A DNA stretch of 33,699 nucleotides, taken from the NCBI RefSeq assembly GCF_002571225.1, contig NZ_NVEC01000097.1, positions 1-33,699 of the forward strand. The letters are read 5' to 3'. The notes beneath the pieces are model-generated. The model was not told the origin of the DNA. It saw nothing but the letters and a program-made list of their open reading frames with translations, and did not search any database. Of this stretch, positions 26,501 to 33,699 are shown piece by piece (positions within the stretch are counted from its first letter, which is position 1; each line of letters opens with the position of its first letter). The translations under genes were made by a program, and so were the position numbers. The stretch comes from Bacillus sp. AFS059628 (GTDB lineage Bacteria > Bacillota > Bacilli > Bacillales > Bacillaceae_G).

Positions 26501-27307
26501 TTATGAACGCGTTTTAATCGTCACATCGCCAGCTGCTGTTTTACCACTAATCTTTTTACTACCATTTCCAATTTTTACATTTTTATTTTCTTCATTAAAA
26601 ATTGTTACATCTCCGGCAGCACTTTGCCCAGTAATTACCGCATCTTGTGGTTTTTCTAATAAAGTAATATCTACATCTCCAGCAGTTGAGCTTGCCTCTA
26701 CATCATATTTAGGATCATGATCCATAAAATGCACTTCTCCACTAGCCGTTTTCGCAGTTACTTTTCCTATTACCTTTTTAAAGCTCAGCTCTCCAGCTTT
26801 TGAAGATCCTTCCACACTTTTTGCCGTGACATGTTTCAAATCTACTTCTCCAGCGAGGGTCCCAACAGTTACATGATCACTGTTTACATCACTCATTTCT
26901 ATTTGTCCAGCGGATGAATTTACTTTTATCTCTTTGTAAGAACGTTCTGGTACAAATATAGTCACTGTTGACGTTTGAAACCTAAAATCGTAAAAAGAAA
27001 AATCAAATGAGGCACCTTTTTCTCTTTCCCCAATAACTTTTAATGTGTCACCATCTTCTGCGATACGAATCTCTTGTTTACGTACATCTCCTGATTGCTT
27101 GATATAAAAAGAAGAGTCAGGAGATTTTTGGACAATAATATCCCCGGCATCTAACTTAACTTCTATATTTTTTAATGTTTCGTTTTTAATTACATTTTCT
27201 TTATCGCCTTTTTCCGCAGTTTGTACTGCTTTTTCATATGTTTGTGAAATCCCTATAACTCCAATAATAATACAAGCGATTGCTACTAACAATATTTTTT
27301 TCATCAT
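26501..27307 (-). CDS. DUF4097-family membrane-anchored beta-helix protein
   Basis: A 268-residue protein with an N-terminal signal anchor (residues 4-20) and a repeating beta-strand body. The turn [SA]AG[DE][VIL] recurs with the Gly at residues 55, 134, 153, 172, 190, 210, 232 and 260, about every 19-22 residues in the middle, which fits a right-handed beta-helix. DUF4097 proteins, including LiaG-like ones, are often encoded with a DUF1700 protein and a PadR regulator, as here. It directly follows the DUF1700 stop. Two adjacent ATG codons are possible; GGGGAG fits the second best. Role unknown, possibly envelope-stress sensing. Confidence 0.8.
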   Translation of the reverse strand: MMKKILLVAIACIIIGVIGISQTYEKAVQTAEKGDKENVIKNETLKNIEVKLDAGDIIVQKSPDSSFYIKQSGDVRKQEIRIAEDGDTLKVIGEREKGASFDFSFYDFRFQTSTVTIFVPERSYKEIKVNSSAGQIEMSDVNSDHVTVGTLAGEVDLKHVTAKSVEGSSKAGELSFKKVIGKVTAKTASGEVHFMDHDPKYDVEASSTAGDVDITLLEKPQDAVITGQSAAGDVTIFNEENKNVKIGNGSKKISGKTAAGDVTIKTRS

Positions 27308-27850
27308 CTACTCCCCTTTTATCATTTTGAAGTTCCATATGACATAACGTACACATAACCTTTTAAACCACTTCGTACTATAATAAGCGACAATACATAA
27401 CAACAAACCTATCCCAACAAACGTTATACTAACGAATACATCCAACCATATAAAAGTACCCATAAATATTTTCGCAATAACGAAAAATGGCGTCACTACA
27501 CTAGCAATCCCACCGACCCAAAAGGAAAATATAAAAGCAATAATTGCAAATAACGGGCCTAACACAATTATAAAATTAAACAAACTAAGTCCAATTGCTG
27601 CCATGACAGCTCTTGTCACATTTGAAGTTGATGGATCTTTTTTCATCTCATCAAATCGATACATCGCAAGTAAGTCTTTCGCAATTATTTTCGGAGAGCC
27701 AAGGCCCTTTATTATTTCTGACTCAGTTTTTCCCTCTTCTTTCCCAAACTGAAAATGCTCTTCATAATCTAATAAAATATCTTTCCTTTCTTCTTCCGGT
27801 AACTTTCTAAGATAACTTGATAATTCTTTAAGAAACTGTTCTTTACTCAT
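27308..27850 (-). CDS. DUF1700-family membrane protein
   Basis: A 180-residue protein. The N-terminal cytoplasmic part (residues 1-65: [20 protein letters not shown], then [19 protein letters not shown] and [11 protein letters not shown]) is the DUF1700 signature, followed by about three membrane segments (80-180). The ATG at 27850 overlaps the padR end by 8 bases and has GGGGTGG ahead; a 16-codon extension lies inside padR and lacks a site. It is the middle gene of a PadR-DUF1700-DUF4097 operon. Confidence 0.82.
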   Translation of the reverse strand: MSKEQFLKELSSYLRKLPEEERKDILLDYEEHFQFGKEEGKTESEIIKGLGSPKIIAKDLLAMYRFDEMKKDPSTSNVTRAVMAAIGLSLFNFIIVLGPLFAIIAFIFSFWVGGIASVVTPFFVIAKIFMGTFIWLDVFVSITFVGIGLLLCIVAYYSTKWFKRLCVRYVIWNFKMIKGE

Positions 27851-28166
27851 CCCATTCCACCCCTTCAATAATTTCTTGTACACCTTTTGCAAAATCACGC
27901 CACTCCGTTACTAACAAATTCAGTTGCGTTTCCCCTTGCTCAGTTAGTTGATAATATTTACGAGGTGGCCCCTCCGTAGATTCTTTCAAATACGTTTGAA
28001 AATATCCTTCTTTTGTTAAACGACGTAACAAAGGATACACTGACCCTTCCGATATTAAAAATTTATTTGAGATTTGCTGAACAAGTTCATAACCGTAACA
28101 ATCTTTACGTTTCACAAGTGCCAGTACACACAGTTCTAACACACCTTTTTTAAACTGAACGTTCAA
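27843..28166 (-). CDS. PadR-family transcriptional regulator
   Basis: A 107-residue one-domain regulator with the PadR winged helix: [36 protein letters not shown], and the wing [13 protein letters not shown], then a short C-terminal dimerisation helix. The start is read as TTG at 28166, 7 nt after AAAGGGGG; a TTG two codons earlier abuts the site. It heads an operon with DUF1700 and DUF4097 genes and probably represses it, since paired operator-like repeats flank its promoter. The inducer is unknown. Confidence 0.87.
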   Translation of the reverse strand: MNVQFKKGVLELCVLALVKRKDCYGYELVQQISNKFLISEGSVYPLLRRLTKEGYFQTYLKESTEGPPRKYYQLTEQGETQLNLLVTEWRDFAKGVQEIIEGVEWDE

Positions 28167-28190
28167 GGTCAATCCCCCTTTCTCATTTCA

Positions 28191-28272
28191 GTACTGTTCA
28201 ATACACGGTACTTAATTATCCATAATATACCACTTAGTATTATTTATTGCAAGGTACTGTATTTTTCAATAC
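28191..28272 (-). promoter_or_regulatory. padR operon promoter flanked by twin operator-like repeats
   Basis: On the minus strand TTGCAA (28252-28247), 17 bases, and TATATT (28229-28224) form a good promoter. GTATT-TTTC-AATAC (28259-28272) lies just upstream of the -35. GTACT-GTTC-AATAC (28191-28204, one mismatch) lies downstream of the start point. Two similar sites bracketing a promoter suggest autorepression by the PadR protein. Confidence 0.55.
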
Positions 28273-28430
28273 TTAATTTCCGAATCAAATACATCCTCAC
28301 CATAGTTCAATTTGCACATTTTCATTCATAGCTAGCATGCATTTTTAATAATCCACAATGATTTTTTTCGGGCGTTTTGTGGGCACCTATTCAATTCATT
28401 TCACAAGCCTCTATATTTTCAGACAAATAA
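28273..28430. other. Intergenic region between padR and glnA
   Basis: About 160 bases with no gene or strong signal seen; stops in all frames. Confidence 0.4.
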
Positions 28431-28462
28431 AAAAGCCCTGATACCGTAGTATCAAGGCTTTT
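28431..28462 (-). terminator. Terminator of glnRA
   Basis: AAAAGCC and TGATAC pair with GTATCA and GGCTTTT around a 4-base loop CGTA and one mismatch. On the minus strand a T-rich tail follows the glnA stop. Confidence 0.88.
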
Positions 28463-28469
28463 CCCTCTC

Positions 28470-29804
28470 TTAGTATAGAGACATATATTGATCGCGTTCC
28501 CATTGGTGAACTTGCGTTCTAAAGATATCCCACTCAATTTCTTTCGCTTCGATGAAGTGCTCAAGTAAGTGATCTCCTAATGCGTTACTAATTACTTCGT
28601 TAGATTGTAATGTAACTAAAGCTTGCGCTAATGTTGCTGGTAAGTCAACGATACCTGCTTCTTCGCGCTCTTCTTTTGTCATTACGTAGATGTTACGGTC
28701 TACTGCAGCTGGTGGAGTTAATTTGTTTTTAATTCCGTCAAGACCTGCAGCTAATAATGTAGCCATTACTAAATATGGGTTTGCAGCTGGGTCAACACTA
28801 CGTACTTCTACGCGTGTACTAATACCACGAGATGCAGGGATACGTACTAATGGGCTACGGTTTTGTGCAGACCATGCTACGTAACAAGGAGCTTCGTATC
28901 CAGGTACTAAACGCTTGTAAGAGTTTACAGTTGGGTTTGCTACCGCTGTAAATGCTGGTGCGTGTTTTAAAATACCTGCGATGAAGTGACGAGCATCATC
29001 ACTTAATTGTAAGTCACCGTTTTGATCGAAGAATACGTTCTCACCATTTTTGAATAGCGATAAGTTACAGTGCATACCTGAACCGTTCACACCGTATAAT
29101 GGTTTTGGCATAAATGTTGCGTGTAAACCGTGTTTACGAGCAATTGTTTTTACAACAAGTTTGAATGTTTGAATGTCATCACATGAGCGAATTGCATTTG
29201 CATATTTAAAATCAATTTCGTGCTGCCCTGGAGCAACTTCATGGTGAGACGCTTCAATTTCAAAGCCCATTTCTTCAAGTTCAAGAACGATATCACGACG
29301 ACAGTTTTCCCCTAGATCCATCGGCGCAAGGTCGAAGTATCCACCGTTATCGTTTAATTCTAATGTCGGATTTCCTTTTTCATCTACTTTGAATAGGAAG
29401 AATTCTGGCTCTGGTCCAAGATTGAAATCTGAGAATCCTAAAGCTTCCATTTCTTTTAATACACGTTTTAAGTTGTTACGTGGATCTCCTTCAAATGGAG
29501 TACCATCTGCATTGTAAATATCACAGATTAATCGAGCTACTTTACCTTTTTCAGCTGTCCAAGGGAAGATAACCCAAGTATCTAAATCTGGATATAAGTA
29601 CATATCAGATTCTTCAATACGTACGAAACCTTCAATAGAAGATCCATCAAACATCATTTTGTTATCAAGAGCTTTTGTTAATTGGCTCACTGGAATTTCT
29701 ACGTTTTTAATTACTCCTAAAAGATCCGTAAATTGTAAGCGGATATACTTTACATTCTCTTCTTTCGCCAAACGGAAAATATCTTCTTTTGTGTACCTAG
29801 CCAT
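28470..29804 (-). CDS. glnA: Glutamine synthetase (type I)
   Basis: A 444-residue enzyme that makes glutamine from glutamate, ammonia and ATP; it also signals nitrogen status to GlnR and TnrA. Motifs seen: [21 protein letters not shown] (near residue 50), GPEPEFFLF (metal site), [33 protein letters not shown] (ATP site) and [24 protein letters not shown]. The tail [11 protein letters not shown] is the Bacillus GSI-alpha end. There is no adenylylation motif region of the GSI-beta type. The ATG at 29804 is set by AAGGAGG. It lies 48 bases after glnR and is co-transcribed with it. Confidence 0.98.
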   Translation of the reverse strand: MARYTKEDIFRLAKEENVKYIRLQFTDLLGVIKNVEIPVSQLTKALDNKMMFDGSSIEGFVRIEESDMYLYPDLDTWVIFPWTAEKGKVARLICDIYNADGTPFEGDPRNNLKRVLKEMEALGFSDFNLGPEPEFFLFKVDEKGNPTLELNDNGGYFDLAPMDLGENCRRDIVLELEEMGFEIEASHHEVAPGQHEIDFKYANAIRSCDDIQTFKLVVKTIARKHGLHATFMPKPLYGVNGSGMHCNLSLFKNGENVFFDQNGDLQLSDDARHFIAGILKHAPAFTAVANPTVNSYKRLVPGYEAPCYVAWSAQNRSPLVRIPASRGISTRVEVRSVDPAANPYLVMATLLAAGLDGIKNKLTPPAAVDRNIYVMTKEEREEAGIVDLPATLAQALVTLQSNEVISNALGDHLLEHFIEAKEIEWDIFRTQVHQWERDQYMSLY

Positions 29805-29852
29805 TATAAATTCCTCCTTAGTCCCTCTAAACACCTTCAGAATCAGCTATCT

Positions 29853-30242
29853 TTAATGAAAAAACCTTGAAATGTCACCTTGTCGCAATGAAGTTCGATT
29901 AAATCTACCTGTATGTTGTAGTTCGTCTCGAAGTATTTTGCGAAGCTCAGTTTTTGAAATTTCTTTCGTTTCTTCTTTTACTTTCACTGCTTCTGTTTGA
30001 TTTTCTTTCATTAGTAACACTTGTTTAATACCAGCCATATTCAAGCCTTGATCTAATAAATCTTTAATCTCTAACAACTTATCTACATCGTTAAATGAAA
30101 ATAATCTACGATTCCCCTTTGTACGGGTTGGAGAAACAAGATTATGCTCTTCATAGTAGCGAATTTGACGTGCAGATAATTGTGTTAAATCCATAACAAT
30201 ACTAATAGGAAACAGCGGAGCAGAACGTCTATCTTCTTTCAT
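29853..30242 (-). CDS. glnR: GlnR, MerR-family nitrogen repressor
   Basis: A 129-residue repressor with an N-terminal MerR winged helix ([37 protein letters not shown]), a linking helix, and the C-terminal tail [10 protein letters not shown] that, in B. subtilis, binds feedback-inhibited glutamine synthetase and relieves autoinhibition. It represses glnRA and other genes under nitrogen excess. AAGGAGGA precedes the ATG. Two GlnR/TnrA sites overlie its own promoter. Confidence 0.96.
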   Translation of the reverse strand: MKEDRRSAPLFPISIVMDLTQLSARQIRYYEEHNLVSPTRTKGNRRLFSFNDVDKLLEIKDLLDQGLNMAGIKQVLLMKENQTEAVKVKEETKEISKTELRKILRDELQHTGRFNRTSLRQGDISRFFH

Positions 30243-30276
30243 TGTTTCAGTTCCTCCTTCGCCTTAACTGCTTCTC

Positions 30277-30326
30277 ATTTTATACCATGTTATGTTTAGT
30301 GTCAATAGATGTTAGCTTTTCTTACA
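30277..30326 (-). promoter_or_regulatory. glnRA promoter with two GlnR/TnrA sites
   Basis: On the minus strand TTGACA (30305-30300), 17 bases and TAAAAT (30282-30277). A perfect TGTNA-N7-TNACA site lies at 30310-30326 (TGTTA-GCTTTTC-TTACA). An imperfect one at 30288-30304 (TGTTA-TGTTTAG-TGTCA, one mismatch) overlaps the -35 and the spacer. This matches the two-operator layout of B. subtilis glnRA. Confidence 0.88.
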
Positions 30327-30390
30327 TGATTTTTTTAAAAATTTTTTTCATTCTTTTTTCTAATGAAATAAATCATTACTTTCATACGAA

Positions 30391-30416
30391 AAAAGCTGTC
30401 GAAATCGACAGCTTCC
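30391..30416 (-). terminator. Terminator of hflX-ynbB
   Basis: AAGCTGTCGA (30393-30402) pairs with TCGACAGCTT (30405-30414); on the minus strand TTTTTTCG follows. Confidence 0.88.
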
Positions 30417-30418
30417 CT

Positions 30419-31690
30419 TTAAGAAATTGTTAGTAATTCTTTTTCAATTAATGAATCAATTGCAGAACAAATCGCAATTTTCACATGTGAATAAGTTAAT
30501 CCACCTTGCACGTAAGCAACATACGGCGGACGAATTGGACCATCCGCAGACAATTCAATACTTGCACCTTGAATAAACGTTCCCGCAGCCATAATTACAT
30601 CATCTTCATACCCCGGCATATAGTTAGCATATGGAGTGAAGTGAGAATTAATCGGAGATGCATGTTGAATCGCTTGGCAGAATGCAATCATGCGATCTTT
30701 ATCATCAAATTGAACAGACTGAATTAAATCTGTTCTTGGTGCATTCCATGCTGGTGATGTATTCATTCCTAACTTTTCTAAAAATGCAGCTGTAAAAATC
30801 GCACCTTTTAGCGCTTGTCCTGCTACATGCGGCGCTAAGAAGAAACCTTGATACATTTCTTGTAGACTGTATAAAGATGCCCCTGCTTCCGCACCGATTC
30901 CCGGAGATGTTAAACGATATGCACACGCTTCAACATACTGTTCTTTACCAACAATGTAACCACCAGTTTTAACAATTCCACCACCTGGGTTTTTAATAAG
31001 CGAACCTGCCATTAAATCTGCACCAACATGACATGGCTCTTGCTCTTCAATAAACTCGCCATAACAGTTATCTACAAATACAATAACATCTGGTTTAATT
31101 TCTTTAACGAATGCTATCATCTCTTGAATTTGAGAAATAGTAAATGACGGACGAGTAGCATAACCTTTTGAGCGCTGTATACCAATCATCTTCGTATTAC
31201 TATGAATAGCAGCTGCAACAGCTTCAAAATCAACAAGCCCCTCTTCAGTAAGCGGAACTGCATTATAGCCAATATTATATTCTTTAAATGAACCTACGCC
31301 TTTTCCGCGTACACCAACGATTTCTTCTAACGTATCATACGGCTTGCCAGTTATGTACAATAACTCATCTCCTGGACGTAAAATACCGAATAACGCCGTA
31401 GAAATAGCGTGTGTACCTGAAATAATTTGCGGACGAACAAGGCCAGCTTCCGCTCCAAATACATCTGCATACACTTTTTCTAACGTATCACGGCCAATAT
31501 CATCATAACCGTAACCTGTCGTCGGAATAAAATGCGAATCGCTAATTTTATGTTTACGAAAACTTTCTAATACACGAAACTGATTACTTTCAATTACTTC
31601 ATCCGCACGTTTATGTACTTCTGTAATTTGGTTCTCTACTTCTTTTACGATTGGAGCAATTTTTTCTCCATTTTTCAAACGATCAAACAT
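30419..31690 (-). CDS. ynbB: YnbB, PLP-dependent cystathionine/methionine lyase-like protein (aluminium resistance family)
   Basis: A 423-residue pyridoxal-phosphate enzyme of the Met-gamma-lyase-related 'aluminium resistance' family. Seen: [19 protein letters not shown] near residue 55, [12 protein letters not shown] near 86, [16 protein letters not shown] near 205, and [17 protein letters not shown] near 232, whose Lys after LI is the likely cofactor lysine. The order hflX-ynbB-glnR-glnA is the Bacillus arrangement. The ATG has GAAGGAG upstream and overlaps the hflX end by 8 bases. The real substrate is unproven. Confidence 0.93.
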   Translation of the reverse strand: MFDRLKNGEKIAPIVKEVENQITEVHKRADEVIESNQFRVLESFRKHKISDSHFIPTTGYGYDDIGRDTLEKVYADVFGAEAGLVRPQIISGTHAISTALFGILRPGDELLYITGKPYDTLEEIVGVRGKGVGSFKEYNIGYNAVPLTEEGLVDFEAVAAAIHSNTKMIGIQRSKGYATRPSFTISQIQEMIAFVKEIKPDVIVFVDNCYGEFIEEQEPCHVGADLMAGSLIKNPGGGIVKTGGYIVGKEQYVEACAYRLTSPGIGAEAGASLYSLQEMYQGFFLAPHVAGQALKGAIFTAAFLEKLGMNTSPAWNAPRTDLIQSVQFDDKDRMIAFCQAIQHASPINSHFTPYANYMPGYEDDVIMAAGTFIQGASIELSADGPIRPPYVAYVQGGLTYSHVKIAICSAIDSLIEKELLTIS

Positions 31691-32957
31691 TTTTATTTTC
31701 TCCTTCTTCCACTAAAAATCTCTTTAATTGCACATTAAGCGATGAATGAGCAAAAATATACCCTTCACAATCATATACAAATTTATCTTCCAAAAACTCC
31801 ATCTTTGTTAATAGGGTCTCTGTCTTTAATAGCGTTAACAACTTACCTTCACTCGGAGGAATCTCCACTTGATAACGATTCATTTCTTCCTTCATTTTCG
31901 TTTCTATCGCTTCTTTTATATGTAATAGATCTTTTTCTTCAAAAGCACTAGTCATTAAGAAGTCACTTTTCGGAAACGGAATAAAGTTTTGATGTAGTTC
32001 ATCTTTTTTATTATATAACGTAATAATAGGAATATGATTAATTTCAAGCTCTGACAATAATTGTTTTACTGTTTTCTCATGCCCTACATAATTAGGATCT
32101 GCAGAATCAACAACATGTAAGATAACATCCGCTTCACCCGCTTCTTCTAATGTGGAACGAAAAGCAGCAATTAACGACGTAGGTAAATCCTGTATAAAAC
32201 CAACCGTATCAGTTAGTAATACTGTATAACCAGAGGGTAACGGCATCTTCCTTGTTGTCGGGTCTAGCGTTGCAAACAACAAGTTTTCTTCAAATGTATC
32301 AGCTTCCGTTAATCTATTAAACAGTGTAGATTTTCCCGCATTTGTATATCCTATTAATGAAACTTGAAATACCTTATTATCTTTTCTTCTCTCACGATAT
32401 CTTTTTCGATGTTCCACAACAACCGCAAGTTGTTTCTTTATTTCATCAATGCGTGATCGAATATGACGACGATCCGTCTCAAGTTTCGTCTCGCCCGGTC
32501 CTCTCGTTCCAATACCACCACCAAGACGCGATAAAGACAATCCTTGCCCCATAAGACGCGGCATTGTATATTGCAACTGAGCTAATTCTACTTGAAGCTT
32601 ACCTTCTCTCGACTTCGCACGTTGCGCAAAAATATCTAATATGAGTTGTGTTCGATCAATTACCCTCGCATCTAACACTGAGGATAAATTCCGAATTTGA
32701 CTCGGTGTTAATTCGTTATTAAATACGATAACATCCGGTTCTAATTCTTCAGTTAATATTGTAAGCTCTTCTAATTTACCTTTACCTATATAAGTCGCCG
32801 GATGAAACTTCGGTCGTTTTTGCGTTGTAGACACTAACAATTCTGCTCGTGCAGTCTTCGCTAGCGATGCAAGCTCTTTCATGGAATGCATAAACTTTTC
32901 ATCATCATCTTGCGGCAATTGACAGCCCACTAATATGACTTTTTCTTTTTCTTCCAT
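31683..32957 (-). CDS. hflX: HflX, ribosome-associated GTPase
   Basis: A 424-residue GTPase with an N-terminal HflX domain ([20 protein letters not shown] and [15 protein letters not shown]), the glycine-rich [20 protein letters not shown], and G motifs GYTNAGKST (G1), ATLDPTTRK (G2), DTVGF (G3), NKKD (G4) and TSA (G5). HflX splits stalled or hibernating ribosomes after stress. It is co-transcribed with ynbB (8-base overlap). The start is ATG 32957, next to an in-frame TTG at 32960; the nearest ribosome site AAGGATGAG is a little far from either, so the exact start is unsure. Confidence 0.95.
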   Translation of the reverse strand: MEEKEKVILVGCQLPQDDDEKFMHSMKELASLAKTARAELLVSTTQKRPKFHPATYIGKGKLEELTILTEELEPDVIVFNNELTPSQIRNLSSVLDARVIDRTQLILDIFAQRAKSREGKLQVELAQLQYTMPRLMGQGLSLSRLGGGIGTRGPGETKLETDRRHIRSRIDEIKKQLAVVVEHRKRYRERRKDNKVFQVSLIGYTNAGKSTLFNRLTEADTFEENLLFATLDPTTRKMPLPSGYTVLLTDTVGFIQDLPTSLIAAFRSTLEEAGEADVILHVVDSADPNYVGHEKTVKQLLSELEINHIPIITLYNKKDELHQNFIPFPKSDFLMTSAFEEKDLLHIKEAIETKMKEEMNRYQVEIPPSEGKLLTLLKTETLLTKMEFLEDKFVYDCEGYIFAHSSLNVQLKRFLVEEGENKNV

Positions 32958-33049
32958 CAAATATGTTCACTCATCCTTTTCGAAATTTAAACCTTCTAAT
33001 ATAATAGCAGAGGAAGCACATTTCATCTAGTTAGCGGGGGAGAAAATTC

Positions 33050-33673
33050 ATGGCATGGGAGATTTTTAGCATCATAGGCACAATCGCTTTCGCATTAAGC
33101 GGAGCCATTGTTGCAATGGAAGAGGATTATGATATTTTCGGGGTGTATATTTTAGGAATGGCAACCGCATTTGGGGGAGGTGCCCTTCGTAATTTATTAA
33201 TCGGTTATCCGATTGTCGCGTTTTGGCAACAAGACATGTTATTCCAAATCGCACTTTTATCAATGACAATTATTTTTCTTTTTCCAAATAAATTAATTAG
33301 ACACTGGAAAAAGTGGGAAAATATCACTGATGCTATTGGCTTATCAGCATTTGCCGTACAAGGGGCATTATACGCACAAAAATTAAATTTACCAATTAGC
33401 GCTACAATCGTAGCAGCTGTTTTAACTGGTATTGGCGGCGGTATTATCCGCGATCTTTTAGCCCGTAGAAAACCTCTCGTTCTTCGAGCTGATGTATATG
33501 CTTTTTGGACGATTCTGGCAGGTTTCTTAATTGGCGCTCACATTATTGTTAGCGATTGGGCTCTATACACCTTATTCATTTTAATTGTTTGCTTCCGCAT
33601 GATTTCTATTCATTACAAATGGCATTTACCGCATAGACGCATCGACACAAACGAACGTTCAATGCATAAATAG
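33050..33673 (+). CDS. TRIC/UPF0126-family membrane protein
   Basis: A 207-residue membrane protein of about seven segments made of two repeats, each with the family's glycine motif: FGGGALRNLLIG near residue 42 and GIGGGIIRDLL near 127. This family (YvgT/YicG in other bacteria) forms homotrimeric cation (K+) channels, named after animal TRIC channels. The ATG has GGGGGAG upstream; a TATAAT at 33000-33005 is the probable -10. It is divergent from hflX. Confidence 0.9.
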   Translation: MAWEIFSIIGTIAFALSGAIVAMEEDYDIFGVYILGMATAFGGGALRNLLIGYPIVAFWQQDMLFQIALLSMTIIFLFPNKLIRHWKKWENITDAIGLSAFAVQGALYAQKLNLPISATIVAAVLTGIGGGIIRDLLARRKPLVLRADVYAFWTILAGFLIGAHIIVSDWALYTLFILIVCFRMISIHYKWHLPHRRIDTNERSMHK

Positions 33674-33699
33674 CAATCCAAGAGGTTGTCCCAAAAGTA
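33674..33699. other. Window end, beginning of a likely terminator
   Basis: The last bases (AGAGGTTGTCCCAAAAG) look like the left arm of a hairpin whose other arm would lie past the window; this can be judged only with more sequence. Confidence 0.25.

Overview
The window is AT-rich, densely packed chromosomal DNA from a Firmicute, almost certainly the Bacillus cereus group. The evidence is gene order (hflX-ynbB-glnR-glnA; lexA/yneB-ynzC; tkt-sirA-yneF), strong GGAGG ribosome binding sites with frequent GTG/TTG starts, an S-layer-homology (SLH) cell-wall amidase, and a cidR/cidAB locus. I see no rRNA, tRNA, CRISPR array, prophage or intact insertion sequence. Most genes are on the minus strand.

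Layout. 1-3.8 kb: an M20 amidohydrolase (+), then a minus-strand ABC-2 exporter pair and a short BceB/FtsX-like membrane protein. 4.1-6.7 kb: cidR divergent from cidA-cidB, then a NUDIX hydrolase. 6.8-8.3 kb: two small unknown proteins and a TSUP-family permease. 8.5-12.1 kb: a secreted amidase with three SLH repeats, then a membrane/NERD-domain gene pair. 12.2-18.7 kb: a BmrCD-type heterodimeric ABC exporter, yneF, sirA and tkt. 19.0-24.7 kb: a frameshifted small gene, a phnD-phnC-phnE-phnE importer operon whose phnD is frameshifted, and a divergent 5'-nucleotidase-type phosphoesterase. 24.7-26.4 kb: ynzC, yneB and divergent lexA. 26.5-28.2 kb: a PadR regulator, DUF1700 and DUF4097 operon. 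28.5-33.7 kb: glnR-glnA, ynbB, hflX and a divergent TRIC/UPF0126 membrane protein.

How the genes work together. Several regulatory circuits can be read from the DNA. There is an SOS box between yneB and lexA, with no yneA gene between them (B. subtilis has one there). A perfect GlnR/TnrA site and a second imperfect one overlie the glnRA promoter. Four TTTACA-like repeats at 11-bp steps, which look like a Pho box, lie between phnD and the 5'-nucleotidase gene. Paired GTAYT-N4-AATAC sites flank the padR promoter. A 0A-box-like site lies upstream of sirA, and a 10-3-10 palindrome lies between cidR and cidA. The two frameshifts fit single-base deletions: restoring one base gives exactly 312 and 121 codons. 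They are either real gene losses or sequencing errors.

I found no clearly new multi-gene system. The least explained items are the NERD/BamE-like membrane pair, whose NERD core has His where Asp is usual, the 48-aa and 68-aa orphan proteins, and possible short reading frames ahead of the 48-aa gene.
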